Positions 19,675 through 28,319 of a stretch of 64,000 bases of DNA are shown piece after piece. The notes beneath the pieces are model-generated. The model saw only the letters and a program-made list of their open reading frames with translations. It searched no databases and was not told the DNA's origin. The stretch spans positions 186,001 through 250,000 of the forward strand of contig NZ_VZQQ01000007.1 of NCBI RefSeq assembly GCF_014397785.1. The letters are read 5' to 3'. This DNA is from Paraburkholderia podalyriae (GTDB lineage Bacteria; Pseudomonadota; Gammaproteobacteria; Burkholderiales; Burkholderiaceae). Made by a program: the position numbers and the translations under genes. Every line of letters begins with the position of its first letter. The stretch's first letter is position 1.

Positions 19675-20475
19675 ATGATCGTGTTGACGGGCCTCGTCTT
19701 CGGCGCGGTGACGATTGGGGCCTATGTGTCGCAGCTCGACAACGACTGGTCGTCCGGCCAGGGCGCGAGCTTCGCCGCCGACACAGAGCGCGGCGTCAGC
19801 ACCACGGACGGGGCGGCGGGACAGAGCGAAGGCCGGGCCGGCGCGCAGGCCACGCGCCGCCATGCGCTGCGCGATGACGTGACCGCCTTGCGGGCTCAGC
19901 CGGCCGCGTCGATTGGAGCACAGGCGGGCGACGCGCTGGCCATCGCGGCGCTACAGTTCGCGCGGGAGGCGAACAAGGCGCAAGTGCAGCCGCGGCCGCA
20001 GCCACAGCAGACGAATTTGCCGCCGCAGCCCGCGGTGACGGCGAACCGCACACAGGCGCCGGTCCCGACAACGACCGGCCACGCCCACCCTGGCCGCGTG
20101 GCGTCGGGCGAGCATGGCAAAGGCGCGTCGGGCGCCACGACGAAACCGCGCTCAGCGCAAAGCATTGCGACCACATCGGGTACACATCATGCGCGCGGCG
20201 GCAGTCACCGCAAAAGTTCCACCGCCGACCGGTCCGCGAAAAAAGCGGCCGGCGTCACGCCACACGCATGGCCGTTGCCGCAGTACGCCACGCAAGGCGT
20301 CGAGTCGCCATGGTCGATGCAGCGCTCGGACCAGGCGACGCAAACCGCGACCGCGGTTTCCAGCAACGCCCCCAAGTCCCGCGCCGAGGTAGAGGCCGAA
20401 CTCGTGCGCGCGCGTGAGAACGGTACGATGCCCGCGTTCGGCAGACCCGAGCCAGCGGGATCAGGGGCGCACTGA
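19675..20475 (+). CDS. Membrane-anchored low-complexity protein with DUF4148-like C-terminal tail
   Basis: This protein of about 266 residues starts with a hydrophobic segment (VLTGLVFGAVTIGAYV). A long region rich in alanine, glutamine, threonine, proline and histidine follows. It ends with SRAEVEAELVRARENGTMPAF, which resembles the DUF4148 motif common in small secreted Burkholderiales proteins. It is probably anchored in the inner membrane with a disordered periplasmic part. The ATG at 19675 is chosen because the hydrophobic anchor begins there; a longer frame opens at 19612. The function is unknown. Confidence 0.6.
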   Translation: MIVLTGLVFGAVTIGAYVSQLDNDWSSGQGASFAADTERGVSTTDGAAGQSEGRAGAQATRRHALRDDVTALRAQPAASIGAQAGDALAIAALQFAREANKAQVQPRPQPQQTNLPPQPAVTANRTQAPVPTTTGHAHPGRVASGEHGKGASGATTKPRSAQSIATTSGTHHARGGSHRKSSTADRSAKKAAGVTPHAWPLPQYATQGVESPWSMQRSDQATQTATAVSSNAPKSRAEVEAELVRARENGTMPAFGRPEPAGSGAH

Positions 20476-20507
20476 ATCAGGGCCTCGCGCCGCGTCTCCA
20501 GCAGCCG

Positions 20508-21287
20508 TCAGCTCAACGACGCGGCGAGCCGCGCGAAGGTGGCTTCATCGGTGCGATCGAACGCGAGCGGCGTGACCGATACGCGACCCGCCGCGACCGT
20601 TGCCGTTTCGCTGTCGGCATCGTTGTCGCGGGGGCCGCGTTCGAAGCGCAGCCAGTGATACGGGATGCCGCGCGGATCGACTTCCGCCAGCACCTCGATG
20701 TCCCTGACGAGCCCGACGCCTTGGCGCGTCGGCGTCAGCGGACCGGCGTCGGCGGCATCGACGTCCGGAAAGTTGATGTTCAGGCAGGTCGGCGCCGCAT
20801 GCTCGATCGCGAGCAACTTGCGGATCACGCCGGGCGCGAGCGTGCGCGCGGTGTCCCAGCGCACCCGCTCACGATCGCTGAACGCCTGGCTCAGCGCGAA
20901 CGACGGCAGCCCGAGCAGCAGACCCGTCATCGCCGCGCCGACCGTGCCCGAGAACATCGTTTCGATGCCGAGGTTGCCGCCGCGATTGACGCCGGACAAT
21001 ACGAGCGACGGCGGCGCCTCGCGCATCAGATGACGCACGCCCATCACGACGCAATCGCCGGGCGTGCCGGTCACGCCGAAACGGCGCTCGCCCTGGCGGC
21101 TCACGCGCAGCGGCGAATGCAGGCTGATCGAATGCGACGTACCGCTCTGGTCGTGCTCGGGCGCGACCACCCAGACTTCGTGCGCGAGCTCGGCGGCAAC
21201 GGCTTCGAGCACGGCGAGGCCGGGCGCGTCGATACCGTCGTCGTTCGTCAGCAGCACTCGCGGCACCTTGGATTCGTAAGCGGACAT
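20508..21287 (-). CDS. surE: SurE-type 5'/3'-nucleotidase
   Basis: This 259-residue metal-dependent nucleoside monophosphate phosphatase has VLLTNDDGID with Asp16 and Asp17, the SGTSHSIS segment near residue 47, and SGVNRGGNLG carrying the metal-binding asparagine. In Burkholderiales the main surE lies beside pcm and rpoS. Here it stands alone next to an epoxide hydrolase, so it may be a second copy. That context point is from general knowledge and cannot be settled from this window. Confidence 0.92.
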   Translation of the reverse strand: MSAYESKVPRVLLTNDDGIDAPGLAVLEAVAAELAHEVWVVAPEHDQSGTSHSISLHSPLRVSRQGERRFGVTGTPGDCVVMGVRHLMREAPPSLVLSGVNRGGNLGIETMFSGTVGAAMTGLLLGLPSFALSQAFSDRERVRWDTARTLAPGVIRKLLAIEHAAPTCLNINFPDVDAADAGPLTPTRQGVGLVRDIEVLAEVDPRGIPYHWLRFERGPRDNDADSETATVAAGRVSVTPLAFDRTDEATFARLAASLS

Positions 21288-21402
21288 CGCGTCAATCTCC
21301 TGTGGGTCGGGGAATCAATCGTACGGAACGGACGCCCATTATCCGGTTTTCGTTCGACGCGCGTACGATGACGGTGAACCGCCCACTGAGCCAGGACGCC
21401 TC

Positions 21403-22578
21403 ATGCAGATCCACCCGTTTGAGATTGCGATCGCCGATCAGGACATCGACGAACTGCGCCGCCGCATCCGCGCCACGCGCTGGACACCCGCGACGCCCGC
21501 GCCCGCGTGGCAGCAGGGCGCCGACCCGGCCTGGCTGCGCGAACTCGCGACCTATTGGGCCGGGCAATTCGACTGGCGCGCGGCCGAACGCAGGTTGAAC
21601 CAGCTGCCGCAATTTCTCGCCGACGTGGACGGCCAGACCGTGCACTTCGCGCATCGGCGGGCCGCCAGTGTCGTGCCAGGCTTCCAGGCTTATCCGCTCG
21701 TGATCACGCACGGCTGGCCCGGCTCATTCTTCGAGTTTCACGCGCTGCTCGATCAGTTGTGCGATCCGGCCGCGTTCGGCGCCGATCCCGCCGATGCGTT
21801 CGACGTCGTCACGCCGTCGCTGCCGGGCTTCGCGTTTTCGCCTGCGCCCGCGCAGGCCGGCACGTCCGCGTTCCAGGTCGCGGACCTGTGGGTGGCGCTG
21901 ATGCGCGGGCTCGGCTACGAGCGCTTCGGCGCGCAGGGCGGCGATCTCGGCGCGGGCGTGTCGATCGCATTGGCCTCGCATCATCCGCAGGCGGTCGACG
22001 GCATCCATCTGAACTTCCTGCCGAGTTCCTACGAGCCCGCGATCGGCGCGGCGCAGCTGGAGCTGACGTCGGCCGAGCAGGACTATCTGCGCGAGAAGAA
22101 CGACTGGGCAGCACTCGAAGGCGGCTACGCGCATCAGCACAGCACCAGGCCGCTGACCATCGCCGCATCGCTGAACGATTCGCCGGTGGGACTCGCCGCA
22201 TGGATCGGCGAGAAGTTTCGCGCGTGGAGCGACTGCGGTGGCGACGTGGAAAGCGTGTTCTCGAAAGACGATCTGCTGACCAATATCTCGCTGTACTGGT
22301 TCACGCAGTGCATCGGCCCGGCGATGCAGATGTATTGGGAAAACCGCCTGCAGCCGATGCGTTTCTCCGACGGCCAGCGCATCGACACGCCAGTCGGCTT
22401 CGCGCTGTTTCCGAAGGAGATCAATCATCCGCCGCGCAGCTGGCTCGAAAGAACCTTCAACGTCGCGCAGTGGAGCGAAATGCCGGGCGGCGGGCATTTC
22501 GCGGCGATGGAAAAGCCCGCGTTGCTCGCGGCCGAGATCCGCAAGTTCTTCAGGCCGTTGCGACAGAAAACGCGCTAG
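21403..22578 (+). CDS. Epoxide hydrolase (microsomal-type, EHN domain)
   Basis: This 391-residue alpha/beta hydrolase has an N-terminal EHN domain (FEIAIADQDIDELRRRI onward). The oxyanion loop is HGWPGS (103-108), the nucleophile is in GGDLG (Asp181) and the base in GGGHFAAME (His365). Tyrosines typical of epoxide activation are present in the cap region. It opens epoxide rings with water to give diols. It is divergent from surE with only 115 bases between them. Confidence 0.92.
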   Translation: MQIHPFEIAIADQDIDELRRRIRATRWTPATPAPAWQQGADPAWLRELATYWAGQFDWRAAERRLNQLPQFLADVDGQTVHFAHRRAASVVPGFQAYPLVITHGWPGSFFEFHALLDQLCDPAAFGADPADAFDVVTPSLPGFAFSPAPAQAGTSAFQVADLWVALMRGLGYERFGAQGGDLGAGVSIALASHHPQAVDGIHLNFLPSSYEPAIGAAQLELTSAEQDYLREKNDWAALEGGYAHQHSTRPLTIAASLNDSPVGLAAWIGEKFRAWSDCGGDVESVFSKDDLLTNISLYWFTQCIGPAMQMYWENRLQPMRFSDGQRIDTPVGFALFPKEINHPPRSWLERTFNVAQWSEMPGGGHFAAMEKPALLAAEIRKFFRPLRQKTR

Positions 22579-22742
22579 GCGCGCAGCGCAACGCGTCACG
22601 CTGCTTCTCTTCGAGCTGGAAGGTGTGCTGTCGCACGGCGATCGCGTCGCGCGGCGTTCCACAACGCGAGCGACCCTATGGCTCAGCTAAGGCAGCCTCG
22701 TCAGACTGACGGCAATCCCTTTCACTTCGGCACGAGAACACC

Positions 22743-23525
22743 ATGAACAAATTGCCCGCGCCCCGATTGGATGACTGGCTCAACAAAGTCCCGGAAGTCA
22801 CACTGTCGTTCTGGATCATCAAAATCATGTCCACAACGGTGGGCGAAACGGGGGCCGACTTCCTGGCGGTCAATGCGGGGTGGGGCCAGGGAATCACCCG
22901 CTCGGTCATGGCCGCCCTGCTGGCGGTCGCCTTGCTCACGCAGGTGCGCACCCGCCGCTACACCGCGTGGATCTACTGGCTGACGGTCGTGCTGGTCAGC
23001 GTAGTCGGCACCCAGATCACTGACCTGCTAACCGACGGCCTGGGGGTCAGTCTGTATGTCAGCACCTTCGTGTTCGCGGTGGCGCTCGTCGCGATCTTTT
23101 CCGTCTGGTATCGGGTCGAACGCACGCTGTCGATGCACGACATCGTGACGCGCAGCAGGGAGCTGTTTTACTGGGCCGCCATCCTATGTACCTTCGCGCT
23201 GGGGACAGCGGCCGGTGATCTGGCGACCGAGGCGTTGGGCCTGGGCTTCAGCTGGGGCGCGGTCGCGTTCGGTGCGTTGATCGGCGTTGCCTTTGCCGCC
23301 TGGCGCATGGGGGGCAACGCTGTGCTGACCTTCTGGATCGCCTACATCCTGACTCGTCCGTTCGGTGCCGCGCTGGGCGATCTACTGACCCAGGCCAGGA
23401 CCTACGGCGGCCTCGGCATGGGCGCCATGTGGACCAGCGCCCTGTTCCTGATGGTGATCGTCGTGCTGGTGGCCGTCGCGCAGTTCGGCATGACTGCAGG
23501 CCGATCGGCACCAGCGGCCGACTAA
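22743..23525 (+). CDS. COG4705-type four-repeat membrane protein, first copy
   Basis: This 260-residue, highly hydrophobic protein begins with [14 protein letters not shown]. The sequence shows four internal repeats, each starting with an aromatic-tryptophan pair and ending in a small-residue/acidic motif: [51 protein letters not shown] and [17 protein letters not shown]. The spacing suggests duplicated helical hairpins with acidic residues in the membrane. The family is uncharacterised. It is the first gene of a unit containing a lipoprotein, a second copy and a two-component system. Confidence 0.85.
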   Translation: MNKLPAPRLDDWLNKVPEVTLSFWIIKIMSTTVGETGADFLAVNAGWGQGITRSVMAALLAVALLTQVRTRRYTAWIYWLTVVLVSVVGTQITDLLTDGLGVSLYVSTFVFAVALVAIFSVWYRVERTLSMHDIVTRSRELFYWAAILCTFALGTAAGDLATEALGLGFSWGAVAFGALIGVAFAAWRMGGNAVLTFWIAYILTRPFGAALGDLLTQARTYGGLGMGAMWTSALFLMVIVVLVAVAQFGMTAGRSAPAAD

Positions 23526-23553
23526 CCCTCGTTCCACTTCTCCAGGAGAAACC

Positions 23554-24006
23554 ATGCGCAGTGCGCACCCCATCGCCCGTCGTGTCGCCGTCGTATCGGC
23601 GGCCGTTCTCGTCGCCCTGGCAGCCGGTTGTTCCAGGTCTGCCGACCACGTTGGCCCGGGCACAGCGCCGGCCACATCCGCGCAGGCCGCCACGGCATCG
23701 CAGGACAAACTCGTCTCCAGGCTCGGCGACCTGTCGGCGTTCCGCAACATCGCCAGCGACGTGGCAACCATCGTGGACAATGGCGATCTGCCCGCAGCCA
23801 AGGCCCGCATCAAGGATCTGGAGGTGAGCTGGGACTCGGCCGAGGCTGGGCTGAAACCACGGGCTGCCGATGACTGGCACGTGCTCGACAAGGCCATCGA
23901 CAAGGCCTTGGCAGCACTGCGCGCGGATACGCCGAACCAGCAGGATTGCAAGGCAGCCATCGGCAACCTGGTGAAAACCTTTGACACACTCCAAGGCAAG
24001 GTCTGA
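23554..24006 (+). CDS. Small lipoprotein between the two COG4705-type genes
   Basis: This 150-residue protein has a basic N-terminus, a hydrophobic stretch and a lipobox ALAAGC (Cys26), so it should be exported and lipid-anchored. The mature part is helical, with conserved-looking [19 protein letters not shown] and a repeat-like tail ([18 protein letters not shown]). The family was not recognised. AGGAGA precedes the ATG. It lies 28 bases after the first membrane gene and 16 bases before the second, so it is very probably co-transcribed and may be a periplasmic partner of them. Confidence 0.8.
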   Translation: MRSAHPIARRVAVVSAAVLVALAAGCSRSADHVGPGTAPATSAQAATASQDKLVSRLGDLSAFRNIASDVATIVDNGDLPAAKARIKDLEVSWDSAEAGLKPRAADDWHVLDKAIDKALAALRADTPNQQDCKAAIGNLVKTFDTLQGKV

Positions 24007-24022
24007 CCAGCGAACCTGTCCG

Positions 24023-24781
24023 ATGAAAACATCCTCTGAACGCGCGCTGGCCAAAGTCCCCGAAGTAACGCTGGGGTTCTGGCTCATCAAGATCGCCGCT
24101 ACTACGCTCGGCGAAACCGGCGGCGATGCCGTCTCGATGTCCATGAATCTGGGCTATCTGGTCGGAACCGGCATCTTCGCGGCAATTTTCCTGGTCGCCG
24201 TGATCGCGCAGATCAAGGCCAAAGGATTCCATCCCTTCCTTTACTGGACCACCATCGTCGCCACCACCACGGTCGGCACGACGCTAGCCGATTTTGCGGA
24301 TCGCTCGCTCGGAATCGGATACGCTGGCGGCGCGAGTTTGCTGCTGGCCATGCTGCTCGGATCGCTGTTTGTTTGGCATCGCACGCTAGGCTCCGTGTCG
24401 GTGAGCACGATCAGTTCGCCCAAAGCCGAAGCCTTCTACTGGGTGACGATCATGTTCTCCCAGACCCTAGGTACGGCGCTGGGCGACTGGACGGCCGATA
24501 CGGCGGGTCTGGGCTACAGCGGCGCGGCCATCGTATTCGGCGGGCTGCTCGCCCTGGTCGCGGCCGCTTACTACCGGACCAGCGTGTCCCGCACGCTGTT
24601 GTTCTGGGCGGCGTTCATCCTGACCCGCCCGTTGGGCGCCGTGGTCGGTGATTTTCTGGACAAGCCGCCGAGCGCAGGTGGTCTGGCCTTGAGTCGCTAT
24701 TCGGCGTCGGCCGCGCTGCTTGGCTTGATGCTGACGGCTATCCTGCTCTTCAGACAGCGGGCAGCCAGGACCGCACATTGA
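24023..24781 (+). CDS. COG4705-type four-repeat membrane protein, second copy
   Basis: This 252-residue paralogue of the protein two genes upstream opens with KVPEVTLGFWLIKI. It has the same four repeats: FWLIKIAATTLGETGGD, YWTTIVATTTVGTTLAD, YWVTIMFSQTLGTALGD and FWAAFILTRPLGAVVGD. The two copies are clearly related but diverged, so they may form a heteromer. No ribosome binding site of note precedes the ATG at 24023, and translational coupling to the lipoprotein gene is likely. The function is unknown. Confidence 0.85.
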   Translation: MKTSSERALAKVPEVTLGFWLIKIAATTLGETGGDAVSMSMNLGYLVGTGIFAAIFLVAVIAQIKAKGFHPFLYWTTIVATTTVGTTLADFADRSLGIGYAGGASLLLAMLLGSLFVWHRTLGSVSVSTISSPKAEAFYWVTIMFSQTLGTALGDWTADTAGLGYSGAAIVFGGLLALVAAAYYRTSVSRTLLFWAAFILTRPLGAVVGDFLDKPPSAGGLALSRYSASAALLGLMLTAILLFRQRAARTAH

Positions 24782-24803
24782 ACGACGATTGAACGGAGGG
24801 GGA

Positions 24804-25469
24804 ATGCGGGTATTGCTGGTCGAAGACGACCCCATGATCGGTGAAGCGATCCAGGGTGCGTTGAAAGATGCGTGCTATGCGGCGGACTGGGTGAAGAACG
24901 GGCGGACTGCGCTCACGACGCTGGCTTGCCAGCACTATGACCTGGTGTTGCTCGACCTGGGCCTACCCGGCAAGGATGGACTGGACGTACTGACCAGCAT
25001 CCGCGCCAGCGACAACCCGGTTTGCCTGCTCATCATCACGGCGCGCGATGGCCTGGATGACCGCCTGCGCGGCCTGGACGGCGGGGCCGATGACTACGTG
25101 CTCAAACCCTTCGAGATGGCTGAACTGTTGGCCAGGATGCGTGCCGTGCTACGACGCAAGGCAGGCAGCGCAGCGCCCGTTCTTAGCAACGGCGTGGTGT
25201 CGCTCGATCCGGCCACGAGAGAGGCCAGCGTCAACGGCGGTTCTACAGTGCAACTGTCCAACCGCGAATTCTCGTTACTGCAAGCGCTGCTGGTTCGGCC
25301 GGGCGCTATTTTGTCACGCAGCGAGCTGGAAGATCGCATCTACGGGTGGGGAGAAGAAGTCGAAAGCAATGCTGTCGAATTTCTGATCCATGCGCTGCGG
25401 CGCAAGCTGGGCAGCGAAATGATCAAAAACATCAGAGGGGTTGGATGGATGATTTCAAAAGGCGCCTGA
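24804..25469 (+). CDS. OmpR/PhoB-family response regulator (QseB-like)
   Basis: This 221-residue protein has a receiver domain (acidic pair Asp8/Asp9, phosphoacceptor Asp51 in VLLDLGLPG, Lys101 in LKPFE) followed by a winged-helix DNA-binding domain ending in IKNIRGVGWMI. The ATG at 24804 follows GGAGGGGG closely, so a TTG at 24789 is not preferred. It is 22 bases after the second membrane gene and overlaps the kinase gene by 25 bases. It probably controls its own operon. Confidence 0.92.
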   Translation: MRVLLVEDDPMIGEAIQGALKDACYAADWVKNGRTALTTLACQHYDLVLLDLGLPGKDGLDVLTSIRASDNPVCLLIITARDGLDDRLRGLDGGADDYVLKPFEMAELLARMRAVLRRKAGSAAPVLSNGVVSLDPATREASVNGGSTVQLSNREFSLLQALLVRPGAILSRSELEDRIYGWGEEVESNAVEFLIHALRRKLGSEMIKNIRGVGWMISKGA

Positions 25470-26821
25470 ACGAGTCGGTTCAGCTCAAGCTGTCGGTTGC
25501 CCTGTCGGTGGGCATTCTTTTCGTGGCTTTGGTAGCGGGCGTTTTTTCGTTCCTGTCGGCCTTCGATGAAGCGCACGAACTGCAAGACGATGTGTTGCGC
25601 CAGGTGGCGCAGCTCATGGATCGGCAGCGCCTGTCGCCATCCCCTCCGGATTCCGGTACCCGCAGCAAAGACGGCGATGAAGAATCGCGCGTGATCGTTC
25701 AACACCTGGGCGACGCTAATCCGACCTCGGTAGCCGTGGATGACGGTGGACTGCTTGCCTTGCCTGCAACGCTGGCTGATGGTCTGCACACGCTGGATGT
25801 CGGCGGCGAGACATTCCGCGTGCTGGTCAAGACGATGGCTGCTGGCGAGCGCATCGCCGTGGCCCAGGAGTCTGGTTTCCGCAATGAAATTGCTCGCGTT
25901 GGTGCGCTGCGCACCGTGATGCCTTTCCTGATCCTGGTCCCGGTGCTGCTGCTGATCGTCGCCGACCTGGTGCGCAAGATGTTTCGGCCCATCGCGGCAC
26001 TCTCCGAGGAAATCGATCAGCGCGCCGAGCAGGCGTTGCATCCCATCGAAGATCGCCACCTTCCCGTCGAGGTACGGCCGTTCGTCGTGGCGATCAATCG
26101 CCTGCTCACGCGTGTGGGTCAGTCCATGGAGTCTCAGCGCCGTTTCGTCGCGGATGCCGCGCACGAGCTTCGCTCGCCGCTGACCGCCCTGTCCCTACAA
26201 GCGGAGCGCCTCGCAGACACGGAAATGTCCGTCCCGGCGCGCGAACGGCTGACTGTTCTATGCCAGGGAATCGAACGAGGCAGAAACCTGCTGGATCAAC
26301 TCCTGACGTTGGCCCGCGCGCAGTCGGTGGCCGAATCGCCGAAGTCGCCGATATCCGTCCAAGGTATCTACCGCCGCGTGCTTGAAGACCTGATGCCGTT
26401 GGCCGAGGCCAGGCACATCGACATTGGGGTCGAGGGAACTCAGGACGCGCACGTGTGGGTCGGTGAGCTGGACATGATCGCCGTAGTCAAGAACCTCGTC
26501 GATAACGCCATTCGCTACACGCCTGAAGGAGGACGGGTCGATCTTTCGGTGAGTATGGAGGAGAGGCGTGCTGGGCTGCACATCAAGGACACGGGCCCTG
26601 GTATTCCGTTGGCGGAACGGGGCCGGGTTTTTGATCCGTTCTACCGCACTCTGGGCAGCGAGCAGATTGGTTCGGGGTTGGGCCTTTCTATCGTCCAAAC
26701 CATTGCCGATCGCATCGGTGCCGAAATCCTGTTCGACTTCTCCGATCAGCAGAAGCAAACCGGCCTGGACGTCACCGTCCTCTTTCCAGTGACTGTCCCG
26801 GCCCATGCAACCCAACAGTAG
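25445..26821 (+). CDS. Sensor histidine kinase (QseC-like)
   Basis: This 458-residue kinase has two membrane helices (about 17-39 and 158-176) around a periplasmic sensor of roughly 120 residues that starts with DEAHELQDDVLRQVAQLMD, resembling the two-component sensor N-terminal domain of QseC/TctE. An H-box ADAAHELRSPLTAL follows (phospho-His240). The ATPase has an N-box NLVDNAIRYTP, then DTGPGIP and GSGLGLSIV. GAGGGG lies before the ATG at 25445. The signal is unknown, but the operon suggests it monitors whatever the COG4705/lipoprotein module handles. Confidence 0.92.
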   Translation: MDDFKRRLNESVQLKLSVALSVGILFVALVAGVFSFLSAFDEAHELQDDVLRQVAQLMDRQRLSPSPPDSGTRSKDGDEESRVIVQHLGDANPTSVAVDDGGLLALPATLADGLHTLDVGGETFRVLVKTMAAGERIAVAQESGFRNEIARVGALRTVMPFLILVPVLLLIVADLVRKMFRPIAALSEEIDQRAEQALHPIEDRHLPVEVRPFVVAINRLLTRVGQSMESQRRFVADAAHELRSPLTALSLQAERLADTEMSVPARERLTVLCQGIERGRNLLDQLLTLARAQSVAESPKSPISVQGIYRRVLEDLMPLAEARHIDIGVEGTQDAHVWVGELDMIAVVKNLVDNAIRYTPEGGRVDLSVSMEERRAGLHIKDTGPGIPLAERGRVFDPFYRTLGSEQIGSGLGLSIVQTIADRIGAEILFDFSDQQKQTGLDVTVLFPVTVPAHATQQ

Positions 26822-26903
26822 CCCGCGGGAATAAAACCCGCCGCACGCCAGTCATGCCTCACGAACCGGGTTCGGTTCGGCGAATCCCTATCGTGAGGTC
26901 ATC

Positions 26904-27848
26904 ATGTCGTCACAACATTCATTCGATCCGGCGCGTCGCGGCGCGCTGAAGTGTCTTGCGTTCGGTGGCCTTGGCACCGTGTTCATGATGTCGGGCGGCG
27001 TGCTGACGCCGGTCGAGCTCGCGCTCGCGGCCGACTCGAACACCGCGCCATCCGCGGCCGGCGTGCCGCTTTTCCTGCAGATCAGCGATACGCATATCGG
27101 CTTCAACAAGGAAGCGAATCCCGATGTCGCGGGCACGCTGAAACAGACGATCGACTACGTCAACGCGATGCCGGCGCGGCCGCCGCTCGCGATTCACACC
27201 GGCGACATCACGCATCTGTCGAAGCCGTCGGAGTTCGATCTCGCCGCGCAGCTGATGTCGGGACTGAAGATCACCGAGCTGCATACGGTGCCCGGCGAGC
27301 ATGACGTCACCGATGGCCCCGGCACCGAGTACTTCAGCCGCTTCGGCAAGGCGTCGGATAACCGCGGCTATTACAGCTTCGACCACGAGGGTGTGCATTT
27401 CGTCGGCCTCGTCAACGTGATGCATTTCAAGCCGAACGGCCTCGGCGGTCTCGGCGACGAGCAGCTCGAATGGCTCGAAAACGATCTGAAGGGCCGCTCG
27501 TCGAGCACACCGGTCGTCGTGTTCGCGCACATGCCGATGTGGACGATCTACGAGCCGTGGGGCTGGGGCACCGGCGACGCGGGACAGGCGATGAGCTATC
27601 TGAAGCGCTTCGGTTCCGTGACGGTGTTGAACGGTCACATTCATCAGATCGTGACGAAGGTCGAAGGCAACATCACGTTCCACACGGCGCGCTCGACCGC
27701 TTATCCGCAGCCGACCGCCGGCAACGGCGATGCCCCGGGGCCGCTGAAGGTCGCGAGCGACCAGCTGCCGAAGATGCTCGGCGTGACGAGCGTCAGCATC
27801 GCGCGTCATCCGCTGAAGGCGACGCTCGACGACACGACGCTCGCCTGA
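26904..27848 (+). CDS. Tat-exported metallophosphoesterase
   Basis: This 314-residue protein has a twin-arginine-like signal (ARRGALKCLAFGG, then a hydrophobic run ending near residue 40), so it is probably folded before export to the periplasm. The calcineurin-like motifs are QISDTHIG, HTGDITH, PGEHD (in place of the usual GNHD), FAHMPMW and NGHIHQ. It should be a metal-dependent phosphoesterase acting on an unknown phosphate ester. A cupredoxin gene follows after 36 bases, probably in the same transcript. Confidence 0.85.
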   Translation: MSSQHSFDPARRGALKCLAFGGLGTVFMMSGGVLTPVELALAADSNTAPSAAGVPLFLQISDTHIGFNKEANPDVAGTLKQTIDYVNAMPARPPLAIHTGDITHLSKPSEFDLAAQLMSGLKITELHTVPGEHDVTDGPGTEYFSRFGKASDNRGYYSFDHEGVHFVGLVNVMHFKPNGLGGLGDEQLEWLENDLKGRSSSTPVVVFAHMPMWTIYEPWGWGTGDAGQAMSYLKRFGSVTVLNGHIHQIVTKVEGNITFHTARSTAYPQPTAGNGDAPGPLKVASDQLPKMLGVTSVSIARHPLKATLDDTTLA

Positions 27849-27884
27849 CGGCACGCGCTACTTTTACGCTTCAGGAGATCAGTG

Positions 27885-28277
27885 ATGTTGACCAATACGA
27901 TGGGCCGCGCGCTCGCGATTCTGTTCGGCAGTCTCGCGATGCTGGCGGTGTCGGCGGGGCTCGGCTTCGCGCAAACGACGACGCCGATGCAGATGCCGAT
28001 GAAGGCGCAGCAACAGACCGTCGCGTCGACCCCTAACGCGATCGTCATCAAGAACTTCATGTTCACGCCGATGGAGCTGACCATCAAGGCCGGCACGACG
28101 GTCACGTGGAAAAATCTCGACGGCGAGCCGCACACCGTGGTCAACGACGCGGGCCTGTTCCGCTCGGCCGCGCTCGATCAGGACGACACCTATCAGTACA
28201 GGTTCGATAAACCGGGCGTGTACAAGATCTTTTGCGGCATCCATCCGAACATGAAGGCGACCATTACCGTGCAATGA
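27885..28277 (+). CDS. Periplasmic cupredoxin (amicyanin/plastocyanin-like)
   Basis: This 130-residue protein has an N-terminal signal peptide ending near AQ (residues 29-30) and a single copper domain. The type 1 copper ligands are all present: His83 in GEPHT, Cys117 and His120 in FCGIHP, and Met123 in PNMK. It should be a small periplasmic electron carrier or copper-binding protein. AGGAGA lies upstream of the ATG at 27885. The partner phosphoesterase precedes it; how the two work together is not evident. Confidence 0.9.
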   Translation: MLTNTMGRALAILFGSLAMLAVSAGLGFAQTTTPMQMPMKAQQQTVASTPNAIVIKNFMFTPMELTIKAGTTVTWKNLDGEPHTVVNDAGLFRSAALDQDDTYQYRFDKPGVYKIFCGIHPNMKATITVQ

Positions 28278-28319
28278 GTCGTCCAATGAGCCACGCAGTG
28301 AACGGCGCAACCGCGCCGC

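Noticed and set aside
26825..26845. Weak hairpin gcggg-aataaaa-cccgc after the histidine kinase gene as a terminator
   Set aside because: Only a five-base stem and no T-run follows.
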